Below, one piece after another: positions 25,792-33,351 of a stretch of 53,700 bases of DNA. Made by a program: the position numbers and the translations under genes. The notes beneath the pieces are model-generated. The model was given only the letters and a program-made list of their open reading frames with translations. It was not told where the DNA came from and did not search any database. The stretch covers positions 1 through 53,700 of the IMG/VR virus record IMGVR_UViG_3300037504_000611. One strand, written 5' to 3'. This DNA is from a virus. Position 1 is the stretch's first letter; each line of letters starts with the position of its first letter.

Positions 25792-26762
25792 TTGCCCGCC
25801 TTTGCTATGCGCTGCGCCAGATACGCATAGCCGCGAGCGACGGCCATTTGTGGCTCTGCTACCACATGCGCGTGCGGGAACTTGCGTTGTATCGCATCAG
25901 TCAATTGCGGCAATTCAGCCCCACCGCCGCCGATCAGGATGGTATCCAGGTGTGCCCCATTTTTCCAGCGTTCAACCAGACGGGAGGCAACGGTTTCGCC
26001 GTGCTGCGACAGAGGCGTGTCCCATCCATCCGGCAACGCCACCCGTTTCCCGCGTATCTTGAGGCATTTATTACGAATAACCTCATCGGTTTCCTGGAGC
26101 GTCAGGTTGCGCCCTGAGAAGTTGCTCAAACGGCTTCGCACCGCGCCCAACGGCTCTGACGTGCCGATGTCCCAGGTGTCCAGGCTGCCCGACACCGGAC
26201 GCTTACCCTTGACCTCACTCACGTCTATGGTGAGGTGCCCCATATCCACAACGCCCACGCGCCCGGACGCCAGCGCCTCATCACCTACCACTGCCCCCGT
26301 GCTATCGAGCAACGCAGAATAAAGGAGGCCAAGCGGCTCGGCAATCACCCGTATCTCTGTGAACGTGTCCGATCCTTCACGCAGGCGGGCACCGAGTGCC
26401 TGGGCCTTGCTCATATCCTCGGCCTGGTTCGCGGGTAGTCCGGTCACGCACACGCCCGGGTCAGCACCGTTCAAACTGGCGCGTTGCAATGCGCTGCGCA
26501 CCAGCACCGGAATAAACCGACCGTCATTGAGCCGCCCGACGGACAGGTCGGTCAGTGGGCTGCCTATCTCCACATCCTCGCCCGTCCAGAACTGTTGACC
26601 GCCGTGTTCCGTGACCACCGCGTTGTCGATTGCCCCTGCCAGTTCAGGCGCAGCAAAAGCAATCACCGATGGGAACACCAGCGAACACTGTTCCGAACCG
26701 TCCTCGTTGAGTACCACGTACTTAGTAAAGCCGTGCCCAACATTCAAGCCGTGTACCAACAT
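25788..26762 (-). CDS. ParM/StbA-family actin-like ATPase
   Basis: The 324-residue product (ATG 26762 behind AAAGGAG) carries actin-fold signatures: phosphate-1-like NVGHGFTK at 7-14, phosphate-2 VVDMGHLTID at 171-180, and adenosine motif LIGGGGAEL at 276-284. Plasmid ParM proteins polymerise into filaments that push sister replicons apart, bound through ParR at parC. Residue 7 is Asn where most family members have Asp, a variation worth noting. It is the first gene behind the promoter at 26800-26828 and is followed by the ParR-like and FtsK-like genes. Confidence 0.85.
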   Translation of the reverse strand: MLVHGLNVGHGFTKYVVLNEDGSEQCSLVFPSVIAFAAPELAGAIDNAVVTEHGGQQFWTGEDVEIGSPLTDLSVGRLNDGRFIPVLVRSALQRASLNGADPGVCVTGLPANQAEDMSKAQALGARLREGSDTFTEIRVIAEPLGLLYSALLDSTGAVVGDEALASGRVGVVDMGHLTIDVSEVKGKRPVSGSLDTWDIGTSEPLGAVRSRLSNFSGRNLTLQETDEVIRNKCLKIRGKRVALPDGWDTPLSQHGETVASRLVERWKNGAHLDTILIGGGGAELPQLTDAIQRKFPHAHVVAEPQMAVARGYAYLAQRIAKAGK

Positions 26763-26799
26763 ACCCCCCCCACTCCTTTCTCGATAGAACGCTGCTCGT

Positions 26800-26828
26800 A
26801 TCATACCTGCTTGTCTATCAGTTGTCAA
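26800..26828 (-). promoter_or_regulatory. Sigma70 promoter of the partition operon
   Basis: On the minus strand: TTGACA (26828-26823), a 17-bp spacer, TATGAT (26805-26800). The first gene starts at 26762. An inverted pair of GATAGACAA elements (26811-26819 and 26835-26843) brackets the -35 box, so a protein bound there would control the operon. Confidence 0.8.
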
Positions 26829-26843
26829 TCAATCGATAGACAA
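26811..26843. repeat. Inverted repeat of GATAGACAA, candidate centromere/operator
   Basis: TTGTCTATC at 26811-26819 and its inverse complement GATAGACAA at 26835-26843 flank the -35 box of the partition promoter. A third copy lies at 26979-26987. In plasmid ParMR systems, ParR binds repeats around the parM promoter, which serve as both operator and centromere. Confidence 0.6.
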
Positions 26844-26854
26844 TTCCTTCAAAA

Positions 26855-26983
26855 TTGCCCCGAAAACCCCTTGACAACCCTGCCCGGCGCGGCACCCCAA
26901 AAGCCGCGCGCTTTGACCCGGTGCCGTCAGGATTGACGGTCGAAGCCGTTGCCCGCGCCATTGATGCGGCATGGGAGCGATAG
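26855..26983 (+). CDS. Possible small basic protein (42 aa), TTG start, or remnant
   Basis: A GC-rich open stretch encodes MPRKPLDNPARRGTPKAARF and continues to a helical end (LTVEAVARAIDAAWER). It lacks an ATG and a clear ribosome site and its stop overlaps the third GATAGACAA copy. It could be a remnant of a small DNA-binding gene. Apart from this, 26829-27003 holds only the repeats and promoter elements. Confidence 0.25.
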   Translation: MPRKPLDNPARRGTPKAARFDPVPSGLTVEAVARAIDAAWER

Positions 26984-26987
26984 ACAA
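26979..26987 (+). repeat. Third copy of the GATAGACAA element
   Basis: An exact 9-base copy of the element that forms the inverted repeat at the partition promoter, about 140 bases away. It may be a second binding cluster of a centromere. Confidence 0.45.
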
Positions 26988-27003
26988 CTCCAAGCGATAA
27001 CGA

Positions 27004-27030
27004 AAGCCCCTGGCGTCGTGCCAGGGGCTT
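27004..27030 (-). terminator. Hairpin terminator-like element after the minus-strand operon ending at 27075
   Basis: A perfect 11-bp stem (AAGCCCCTGGC paired with GCCAGGGGCTT) with a 5-nt loop. On the minus strand it is followed by a modest T-rich stretch (TTTCGTTAT). It lies between the operon 34117-27075 and the partition region, so it probably ends that transcript. Confidence 0.6.
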
Positions 27031-27074
27031 CATGTTGCCTGACAGTGGGTATATCACGCTGCCTGACAATCTGT

Positions 27075-27482
27075 TTACAACAAATGGCGAAAACTGCGCC
27101 CGTGGACAATATCGCCCATCGTCACTTTGCCCACTGCATATTCCCGCGCCATCTGCGCTTGCAAGCCGTGCCGTCCGCCTTCTGCTGCCCAGCGTTGACG
27201 TATTTCAAGCACCTGTTCATCGGTCAGCTTGCGCGGGGAACGCTTGCGCGGCGCGCCTGCGTCAAGCTCCTTTCTGCGTTGTCTCCAGTGCTGTTTCGGC
27301 GGCGCAGCCTGCCCTCCCGGCGGCGCAGCACGCTTTTCCAGCGGTGCAACGTCAGCACGCTCGGCGCGATAGCGTTCATAGAGGTGGTGGATTTCATCCT
27401 GGACACTCTGGAGATGCACGCCGCTCGCGTGGCCCTGTTGTAGCTCGCGGGTTTTCATTTTGATTTGCTCAAGTGTGGTCAT
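27075..27482 (-). CDS. Protein with a C-terminal helix-turn-helix (135 aa)
   Basis: I choose ATG 27482. The first half is helical and polar and the middle is Pro/Lys/Arg-rich. The end (KLTDEQVLEIRQRWAAEG, MAREYAVGKVTMGDIVHGR) matches the helix-turn-helix found at the end of many phage HNH-type and resolvase-like proteins. No HNH motif is visible, so it may be a DNA-binding protein that lost, or never had, a nuclease domain. Confidence 0.55.
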   Translation of the reverse strand: MTTLEQIKMKTRELQQGHASGVHLQSVQDEIHHLYERYRAERADVAPLEKRAAPPGGQAAPPKQHWRQRRKELDAGAPRKRSPRKLTDEQVLEIRQRWAAEGGRHGLQAQMAREYAVGKVTMGDIVHGRSFRHLL

Positions 27483-27484
27483 TA

Positions 27485-28051
27485 TTATCGATGCTCCATC
27501 ATATTCCCCTGGCGGGGCAACATCGCCTGCGGTGTCCACTCTGTCTCTGGCGTGTTGTAGCGACCCGTGTAGAGGGATGTGTTGTCTTCAACACGATGAA
27601 ACTTGACAATGCCCACGCGCATGCCAGGATACAGCAAGACGGCATCGGGACCATAGTTGAACAATTCCAGCGTCCATCGGGAGCAATACCCGGCATCACC
27701 TATGCCAGCCGAGACGTGCGCCGTCAGGCTCCATCGGGCGGCAGTGCTACGGGTCTCAAGGGCCGGTTCGATATCTGGCACGGTGGTGCCAACGTACTCA
27801 TCGGTGTGCCCCAGCGCGAACGACAGCGACGGCAGTCGGAACGGTTGCCCTGCCGACACGTCGTCAACGAGCATAAATCGCTCCTCGGGTGCCTGGGTGG
27901 CAATATCCACATTGCGCCCCATCGGGCGCGGCAGCCAGAAATTATCTCCCAAGTGGACGTCGAGGTGTGTTTCAATCTTCTCTGGCTCTGGCGTGCAGAC
28001 GATGCTGCCATCGGCCAGCGCCGCACGAATAGCGTCATTCCCCAGTATCAT
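27485..28051 (-). CDS. dCTP deaminase-like / dUTPase-superfamily protein
   Basis: The 188-residue product (ATG 28051 behind GGAGGGG) shows the family's order of motifs: ETHLDVHLGD (27-36), LSFALGHTDEYV (76-87), RSTAAR (101-106) and SAGIGDAGYCSRWTLEL (114-130). In Dcd the Glu of the LEL motif is catalytic and the RSS/R motif binds the triphosphate. The enzyme would turn dCTP into dUTP, supplying thymidylate for phage DNA. Some relatives lack activity and instead regulate, so catalysis is likely but not certain. Confidence 0.75.
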   Translation of the reverse strand: MILGNDAIRAALADGSIVCTPEPEKIETHLDVHLGDNFWLPRPMGRNVDIATQAPEERFMLVDDVSAGQPFRLPSLSFALGHTDEYVGTTVPDIEPALETRSTAARWSLTAHVSAGIGDAGYCSRWTLELFNYGPDAVLLYPGMRVGIVKFHRVEDNTSLYTGRYNTPETEWTPQAMLPRQGNMMEHR

Positions 28052-28250
28052 GCTTCCCCTCCTTCAGATAATCTGTTTCACTTTCTCCGTGGCGTTGACA
28101 CAGCGTCGCGACAATGCTGCGTAGCCGTTCAAGCTCCTGCTGCAACTCGCAGATATGCGCTATCAGCCCCTCGAGTGACTCGTCGCCTTCCGGTTGCACC
28201 AGCATATCAAGCAGGTTGTATGCCCGTGCCAGTTCTTCATTATTCAACAT
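28035..28250 (-). CDS. Small acidic helical protein (71 aa)
   Basis: I choose ATG 28250 behind GAGGAG. The product is helical with a Leu-rich heptad pattern (GLIAHICELQQELERLRSIVATL), suggesting a short coiled coil and dimer. It overlaps the dCTP deaminase start and the preceding gene. No family recognised. Confidence 0.5.
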   Translation of the reverse strand: MLNNEELARAYNLLDMLVQPEGDESLEGLIAHICELQQELERLRSIVATLCQRHGESETDYLKEGKHDTGE

Positions 28251-28644
28251 CTCGACACTCCTCTTCAATCCAGTCCAGAGCGACTAAACAGATAGCGTGT
28301 GGGGCTGTTTTGCCTTCGGCGGCGTGTATCTGCGCATAGTTCGGCCAGTGTTCGTTTTGATACTGCATGATGCGGGCGACAGCACGAGCACCATAGTGCT
28401 CGGTAAAAACTGCCAGCATTGCTATATTGATGCGGTAGATGACAAGCTCAGCGTCTTTCGGGAGGGCGCTATAGTACGGCACCCACATACCCAGATCGTC
28501 CCCCTGGTTGTTCAGGAGATAGTAGTCTCCTGCTATATCGTCAAACATGGTCCGATAACCCATGACGCGCTCGGCAATAAGCACATCGAGTTCGCGCTCT
28601 GCGGGGTAGCGGGTTGCAATCGGTACGTCGTTTTGTGTGCTCAC
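28240..28644 (-). CDS. Phage ABA-sandwich-domain-like protein
   Basis: I choose GTG 28644, overlapping the upstream stop as GTGA, with GGAG 8 bases upstream. The 134-residue product has the start ERELDVLIAERVMGY, a later WVPYYS and a C-terminal PHAICLVALDWI. I recall this arrangement from the phage ABA-sandwich family, which is common in early regions of tailed phages and of unknown function. Confidence 0.6.
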   Translation of the reverse strand: MSTQNDVPIATRYPAERELDVLIAERVMGYRTMFDDIAGDYYLLNNQGDDLGMWVPYYSALPKDAELVIYRINIAMLAVFTEHYGARAVARIMQYQNEHWPNYAQIHAAEGKTAPHAICLVALDWIEEECRDVE

Positions 28645-29267
28645 TCCTGTTTCTCCAGTACATCCACCACGAGGCGCGCCACCATCGCAGCGATTTGCAC
28701 CGCTTCTTTTCGCATTGCTGCGTGGTCGCGGTGCGCCTGCTTGACCTTTACCTCTTGCCACAGCTCCTCCACTTCTTCCAGGATGACCGCATAGGCTTCA
28801 TGTGCGCTATTCAGGCGTGGATAGCACTCCATTGCCCTGGTGAGTTCCTGGTCAACGTCTCGGTAAAACCGCCGCAGGTTCTCTGGCAGCACGCCCTGAT
28901 AGACGTGGCGCTGGCACATATTGGATTTCCGGTATACCTGTGTTTGCTCCTCGTATGCCTGTATTAGCTCCTGGCGCACCTGTCTTAGCTCATGATAAAA
29001 CGTGCGAACATGGGCCAGCAACACGGGTACATCCTGACGAGCGTGTGCGATGAATGCGGCGTTGTTTATTGCATTCGGGAAAAACTCGTCTATTGTTCCG
29101 TCGCCAAATGCACTATAGAGCAATGCTATATCCTCCTTGCCTGCATTAACATATGCCGTAGCGTACGACCACGGCCCTGGCGTTGCCGCGTTCGCTCGTG
29201 CCTCAATCGCGTTTAGATCTTTCTCAGACGTCCTCTTGATAATCGCGTTTAGTTCTTTCTCAGTCAT
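28641..29267 (-). CDS. Ead/Ea22-like protein with a MazG-like C-terminal part
   Basis: The 208-residue product has the Ea22-type segment ATPGPWSYATAYV, then NAAFIAHARQDVPVLLAHV. It ends with a helical stretch HEAYAVILEEVEELWQEVK and EAVQIAAMVARLVVDV, resembling the metal-binding helices of MazG-type nucleotide pyrophosphohydrolases (ExxE spaced from a later E). It may act on nucleotides alongside the dCTP deaminase. Start ATG 29267 with GGAG upstream. Confidence 0.6.
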   Translation of the reverse strand: MTEKELNAIIKRTSEKDLNAIEARANAATPGPWSYATAYVNAGKEDIALLYSAFGDGTIDEFFPNAINNAAFIAHARQDVPVLLAHVRTFYHELRQVRQELIQAYEEQTQVYRKSNMCQRHVYQGVLPENLRRFYRDVDQELTRAMECYPRLNSAHEAYAVILEEVEELWQEVKVKQAHRDHAAMRKEAVQIAAMVARLVVDVLEKQE

Positions 29268-29269
29268 CC

Positions 29270-29641
29270 TTACATCTCCACATTCTTCAAAAATGCCCGT
29301 ATATCCGCCAGTGTGTCCATATCCAGACTGAATCCACCCTCCCAGCCAGTGACTACGCGCTGCAACAGGTCCAGCGCATAATTCAGGTTGTCGTTGCTGC
29401 TGTAATGGCCCTCCAGTGCCTTTTGCACATCCCCGCGCAGGTGCGGGTGGGCAGCGTCCCAGCCGGATATGTCCTGCACGCTGGCAAGCTCCGCCAGCAG
29501 GTCACGCAGCGCGGCCCGCTCCGCACGGGCCTTGTGCAGCGCATCGGTGAGCACTGCCATCGTGGCACGTTCTCGTTGTTCGATGGCTGTGTTGTATTCT
29601 CGCACAATCTGCTCTGACCGTTTGTCTATGTGTGGTTGCAT
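29270..29641 (-). CDS. Helical phage protein of unknown function (123 aa)
   Basis: It starts at ATG 29641 behind AAGGAGGAAAC and overlaps the end of the C5-methylase gene by 16 bases. The N-terminal half is a long charged helix rich in Glu, Arg and Ala, probably a coiled coil. No known domain. Confidence 0.55.
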   Translation of the reverse strand: MQPHIDKRSEQIVREYNTAIEQRERATMAVLTDALHKARAERAALRDLLAELASVQDISGWDAAHPHLRGDVQKALEGHYSSNDNLNYALDLLQRVVTGWEGGFSLDMDTLADIRAFLKNVEM

Positions 29642-30414
29642 GTTTCCTCCTTATGTCTCTCTAATGCTGTCCTGACCGCTCCTGCTATTGCCTTGCCCAT
29701 CGGCAGCGGAACCCCGTTCCCGATGGCCTTGAGCTTGCCCGCCACGGTGAACGGGGCACCGTCTAAGAAATCCCCCGGCAAGCCTTGCAAGCGGCAATTC
29801 TCTTGCAGAGTTCTGCCATTGCGTGCGTTCGGAGGCAACTCCGAACGCACCTTGTCTTTGACAACCTTCTTGGGTTTCCCGTTGCCATTCAGGCGAATGG
29901 GCGTGCCGTTCCAGTTGCCGCCGCCAGATGCCACAACCGCATAGGCCCACTCGCCAGGCACCGCGCCCCACAGGTCGAGATGGGGGAGCAGGCTTATGGC
30001 CTTTTCGCCGCGCACGCCAAATACGAAACGGCGCTCGCGGTTTTGTTCACCGCCGCACTGGCGATTGTTGATGACCACAACCGACTGTGCATAGCCCGGT
30101 GTGACTGGACATGGCGCAGCGGGCACATTCTCCATCAAAAACGCACGCGGTTGCGCTTCGAGGACAACCCGCGCAAACTCCGGTATCAGATCGGGCGCAA
30201 GTTCATAGCCGTTGTGGCGCACCATATGCGCCAATCGGCTAAAACGCTGGCACGGTGGCCCGCCGATAACCAGGTCAAACTTGCCTGCTGGCGGGCGGAA
30301 CGTGTGAATGTCACCGCCCCACAGGCTGTCCGGCCCGCGCACGACACAAAAGCCGTGCGCTTCAAAGGCCATATCAATCAAACCAATGCCAGGAAACAAC
30401 GACAATACCAGCAT
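29626..30414 (-). CDS. DNA (cytosine-5) methyltransferase
   Basis: The 262-residue product has motif I LSLFPGIGLIDMAFE (4-18), motif IV GGPPCQRFS (51-59, catalytic Cys about 55), motif VI MENVP, motif VIII-like RERRFVFG and motif X IGNGVPLPMG. It is short for the family, with a small target-recognition region. It would methylate C5 of cytosine in phage DNA; no matching endonuclease lies beside it, so it is a solitary modification enzyme, usually anti-restriction. Start ATG 30414 overlaps the Dam stop (TGATG). Confidence 0.85.
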   Translation of the reverse strand: MLVLSLFPGIGLIDMAFEAHGFCVVRGPDSLWGGDIHTFRPPAGKFDLVIGGPPCQRFSRLAHMVRHNGYELAPDLIPEFARVVLEAQPRAFLMENVPAAPCPVTPGYAQSVVVINNRQCGGEQNRERRFVFGVRGEKAISLLPHLDLWGAVPGEWAYAVVASGGGNWNGTPIRLNGNGKPKKVVKDKVRSELPPNARNGRTLQENCRLQGLPGDFLDGAPFTVAGKLKAIGNGVPLPMGKAIAGAVRTALERHKEETCNHT

Positions 30415-31265
30415 CACGCCACCCCCTCTCGTTCTAGCAGATCAAACAGCGTGCGCTCCTGCTGCGTGCTCCGATTGCACACCCATACCACCTCCACGCG
30501 TTGGTTTGCGGTGCGTGTTTTACTGTTCTCCGCGCTCATCACGGCCTGTATTTCTATCCGTCGTTGTGCCGACGCTGGTTCTGTCGTCTGCGGGTAGTTG
30601 TTCAGGATGTAGCTCCCCTGGCACGTATCCAGCGCGCTACACAGCGCGTGCCAGTCTTCCAGTGTATAGCCACTGTAATGGCCCTGGTTTGCGCCAGGGT
30701 AGGGCGGGTCGCAGTAGAACAGCGTGTCTGGACTATCCCAACGCTGGATACACCTGATGGCATCCTCGCACGACACATAGACACCGCTGAAACGCTCCAG
30801 GATGGTGGGAAGCCATTGCAGATACGTTGCCCATGCCTGTGCGCTGTTCCGTGTCTTTACGTTTGTTCCCCACCCCTTCCCTATGCCGTTTGCAAACGAC
30901 TGGCGGGTTTGCACGACCACCGCCCAGGCGACGCGCAACGGCGTGTAGTCGTGCGGCGCTTGCAAGACGGCGTACGCCTTGCGATACTCCGACTGACTGT
31001 ATGGCGTGTATTGCAGCAGGTGTAGCAGGTCGTCCTTCTGCTCCTGGCACACGCGATAGAGCGTCACAATGCGCTCGTCCCTATCGTTGACGCATTCCCG
31101 ATAATCATCACGATTATCGGGGCGAGGCTTGCCCTTGGCGAACAGCACCGCCGCGTCGCCTGCGAACGGCTCTACATAGACAGTGTGCGGAATGGTACGG
31201 ATAATGTCCACAATGCGCGATGCAATGCGCTGCTTGCCGCCGTAGTAGCTGATGATTGGTTTCAC
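30414..31265 (-). CDS. Dam-type (D12 class) DNA adenine-N6 methyltransferase
   Basis: The 283-residue product has YYGGK (7-11), VEPFAGDAAV (31-40, SAM-binding motif I) and FYCDPPYPG (183-191, catalytic DPPY), in the alpha-class order of Dam enzymes. It would methylate adenine in a short target such as GATC; the target cannot be read from sequence. The start is GTG 31265, overlapping the stop of the small upstream gene as GTGA. With the C5 methylase and the ParB-methylase it makes three DNA methylases. Confidence 0.85.
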   Translation of the reverse strand: MKPIISYYGGKQRIASRIVDIIRTIPHTVYVEPFAGDAAVLFAKGKPRPDNRDDYRECVNDRDERIVTLYRVCQEQKDDLLHLLQYTPYSQSEYRKAYAVLQAPHDYTPLRVAWAVVVQTRQSFANGIGKGWGTNVKTRNSAQAWATYLQWLPTILERFSGVYVSCEDAIRCIQRWDSPDTLFYCDPPYPGANQGHYSGYTLEDWHALCSALDTCQGSYILNNYPQTTEPASAQRRIEIQAVMSAENSKTRTANQRVEVVWVCNRSTQQERTLFDLLEREGVA

Positions 31266-31354
31266 GCCTCCTTCTCTCCGAACATCGCGTCAACGGTAAA
31301 GCCGGACGGCGTGTGTATGGCGCGTTTGGCGGCAAGAAAATCGGTGTAGTTCAT
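31262..31354 (-). CDS. 30-residue peptide between the DndC-like and Dam genes
   Basis: ATG 31354 sits in an ATGA overlap with the DndC-like stop and the gene ends in a GTGA overlap with the Dam start, with AGAGGA upstream. Both couplings suggest it is really translated. The peptide (DFLAAKRAIHTPSGFTVD) resembles the N-terminal element seen on some phage helicases and methylases, so it may be a remnant of a longer protein. Confidence 0.45.
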   Translation of the reverse strand: MNYTDFLAAKRAIHTPSGFTVDAMFGEKEA

Positions 31355-32631
31355 CGTGTATCCTCTAGTGAGAGCAGGAGCGGCTGCTCGATGCCCTCGG
31401 CCAATATCTGGGGCAGCAACTCGGCCCCGTTCGGCTCGGTGCCGTCCCATTTGCCAGGCCAGGTATTGAGGGCGTGCAGTTGCACAATGCGCCCATACTC
31501 GCGCCCGTTGATAAGCTCCATTGCTGGCATATTGTTCTGGTGTGCCCCCTGAAAGACCTCGCGCTGAATTTGCAAAATCTCGGCCAGTCCCCACTGCCGG
31601 GCCTCCATCGTGAGCGGCCCTTTGCGCCCCGGGTTTTTAGAGAGCGTGCCGTCCTTCTTGCGCTCGGTGCCGTCTTTTTGCAGCCGGTTGCCGTGCTTGC
31701 GCAGTTCGAGGCTGATCGGGCGCAGGCGTTTCAGGGGAGCCAGGTGCCCCCAGCGCTCCGGGTATTCGCTCAATAGGTGGTCAAGGGCTACGTCTGTCGT
31801 CGCTAGTTCGCAGCCCGTGCAGCCGGTGCGGGCGTTGAGTTCTTTCTGGTCTCCCTCTTCACTCACGCCGTATACATCTGCAATCATCTGCGTATCGAAG
31901 CCGTGTGACGGCGCAAAGAACATCAGCCAGTCCCAGACGTGGCACAGCCGCCAGTGCAGCAACGGAGCCAGGGTGTCAGCCAGGGCTGTAGGCGTAGTCT
32001 CCTGATACCATCCCTGCCCACATTCGCCACCGTCTTTGCCGCAGGCCAGGGCAATGCGCTGGTCACGCGCTGCACTTTCGCCCATCCGCAACCCGGTCAG
32101 CATCAGGATTTTCTCATTGCCATACCCCTGGTAACGCCAGCGTTTGTGGCGCTTATCCCAAACCATCTGCCCCAGGCCCAGCACGGCACCGTGCTGGGCA
32201 AGTGCGTTATTCATTGGTTCGATTTTGATTTGCCGAGTACACCAGCGGAAGGTCATATTGTTGGGCGGTGGCACGCCTCGGCCTAACATATAGACATAGA
32301 AACGCTCATCAAGCGGCGGCAATACCACCTGTGCGTTGACCTCGCGCTGCCTCATCGTGCGCAGCAGGTGCAAGGCACTGGCTTGCAGCGGCGGCAACTC
32401 GCGCCGGGTATCGGCATAGAGCACAGTCAGTGTCTCAGGACGCGGCACCTGCCCTGACTCAATGAGCCAGAGCACCAACGTTGTTGTGGCGGTGCTGTCC
32501 TTGCCCCCACTGAACGCTATGGCCCAATGTCGATAGTTTGCAGCATAGGCGTACAGGCTATCAATGGTCATCTGGATGGCATCGTTCATCGTCATGCGTT
32601 GCTCTTCCCAGAGCGAAAGTTGTCGTTTCAT
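31351..32631 (-). CDS. DndC/PAPS-reductase-like ATP pyrophosphatase
   Basis: The 426-residue product has the PP-loop SGGKDST (41-47) of adenylating sulfurtransferases. It also has Cys residues at RWCTRQIK and TGCTGCELATTD, which resemble the iron-sulfur ligands of DndC (RWCTxxLK and GCxxC). DndC works with DndA, D and E to put sulfur into the DNA backbone, but no such partners are in this genome. It may use host partners, reduce sulfate, or act alone in another modification. It starts at ATG 32631 behind GGAGGAGAG and lies between the other DNA-modification genes. Confidence 0.75.
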   Translation of the reverse strand: MKRQLSLWEEQRMTMNDAIQMTIDSLYAYAANYRHWAIAFSGGKDSTATTTLVLWLIESGQVPRPETLTVLYADTRRELPPLQASALHLLRTMRQREVNAQVVLPPLDERFYVYMLGRGVPPPNNMTFRWCTRQIKIEPMNNALAQHGAVLGLGQMVWDKRHKRWRYQGYGNEKILMLTGLRMGESAARDQRIALACGKDGGECGQGWYQETTPTALADTLAPLLHWRLCHVWDWLMFFAPSHGFDTQMIADVYGVSEEGDQKELNARTGCTGCELATTDVALDHLLSEYPERWGHLAPLKRLRPISLELRKHGNRLQKDGTERKKDGTLSKNPGRKGPLTMEARQWGLAEILQIQREVFQGAHQNNMPAMELINGREYGRIVQLHALNTWPGKWDGTEPNGAELLPQILAEGIEQPLLLSLEDTR

Positions 32632-33104
32632 GCTCTCTCCTCCGGTGCTATCAATCCGAAACGGCGCGCTGTGAGTCTGTGTGCAATATTTTGCGCTTCT
32701 ACCTCCAGAGGATGATCACAGTATGCTGCTGTCCCGTCATCAATCGTCGACTCGCCATAGCCGCGCTGCCATTGCACATGATGCACGGCTTCGTGTGCAG
32801 CGAAAAAATAAAACCCCACATCGTTTCGCACATCATTGGGCACACCGATGACGTTTTTACCAACCCCTTGCCACCAGCAGCGAACGGCGCAATCCTTACT
32901 CGTATAGCAGGCGTGTATTTCCGCGTCGTAATTGTCTATGATGGGTCCCTCGGAGATGTGCGCTATGGGTAAGTCCCCTATGAAATCCATCTCGTGGAGT
33001 GCGTCAGCAATTCCCTCCCTAACGAGATCAATCACTGAAGTTGGCACATATCCATATGTGACAACCTGTATTGACGCTTTCATGTGGTCCTCTACGGTGG
33101 TCAT
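32628..33104 (-). CDS. Zincin-like metalloprotease (HExxH)
   Basis: The 158-residue product contains HEAVHH at 104-109, an HExxH zinc motif preceded by FYFFAA, and a downstream Glu-rich helix (LEVEAQNIAHRL) that can give the third ligand. Its ATG overlaps the preceding HTH gene (ATGA). In ImmA/ImmR-type switches a small HTH repressor and a zincin are encoded together and the zincin cleaves the repressor. Here the HTH partner is excisionase-like, so that role is only a possibility. It has several other Cys and His residues. Confidence 0.6.
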   Translation of the reverse strand: MTTVEDHMKASIQVVTYGYVPTSVIDLVREGIADALHEMDFIGDLPIAHISEGPIIDNYDAEIHACYTSKDCAVRCWWQGVGKNVIGVPNDVRNDVGFYFFAAHEAVHHVQWQRGYGESTIDDGTAAYCDHPLEVEAQNIAHRLTARRFGLIAPEERA

Positions 33105-33349
33105 TGTGTGCTTCCTTTCTGTGTGTGTTGTGCCCTTCTCCTATATTGTTGCCGTTCGCTCAGTTCATCGAACGGCTTTCGCTGCCTTCGCTCGGCTGCG
33201 TAGCGCTCCACCGAGGCGCGTGCGACGCGGGCCTCGCGTCCGGTGCCAGGGACACGCTCCAAACGCCCGCGTTTGATGGCCTGCCAGATGCTGCTGCGGT
33301 GGATGCCGAGCAGTGCGGCGGCTTCGGCTATAGTGATAGTGTCAGTCAT
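33101..33349 (-). CDS. Helix-turn-helix DNA-binding protein (excisionase-like, 82 aa)
   Basis: ITIAEAAALLGIHRSSIWQAIKRGRLERVPG is a MerR/HTH_17-type helix-turn-helix, with a basic C-terminal tail. Such proteins act as excisionases, control proteins or small repressors. It is coupled with the zincin-like gene, so the two may form a regulatory pair. Confidence 0.7.
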   Translation of the reverse strand: MTDTITIAEAAALLGIHRSSIWQAIKRGRLERVPGTGREARVARASVERYAAERRQRKPFDELSERQQYRRRAQHTQKGSTQ

Positions 33350-33351
33350 TC

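Noticed and set aside
26818-27069. 83-codon minus-strand frame in the partition intergenic region
   Set aside because: It runs through the promoter, the repeats and the hairpin, and has no ribosome site.
27473-28339. 288-codon plus-strand frame
   Set aside because: Antisense to the dCTP deaminase-like gene, which has recognisable motifs.
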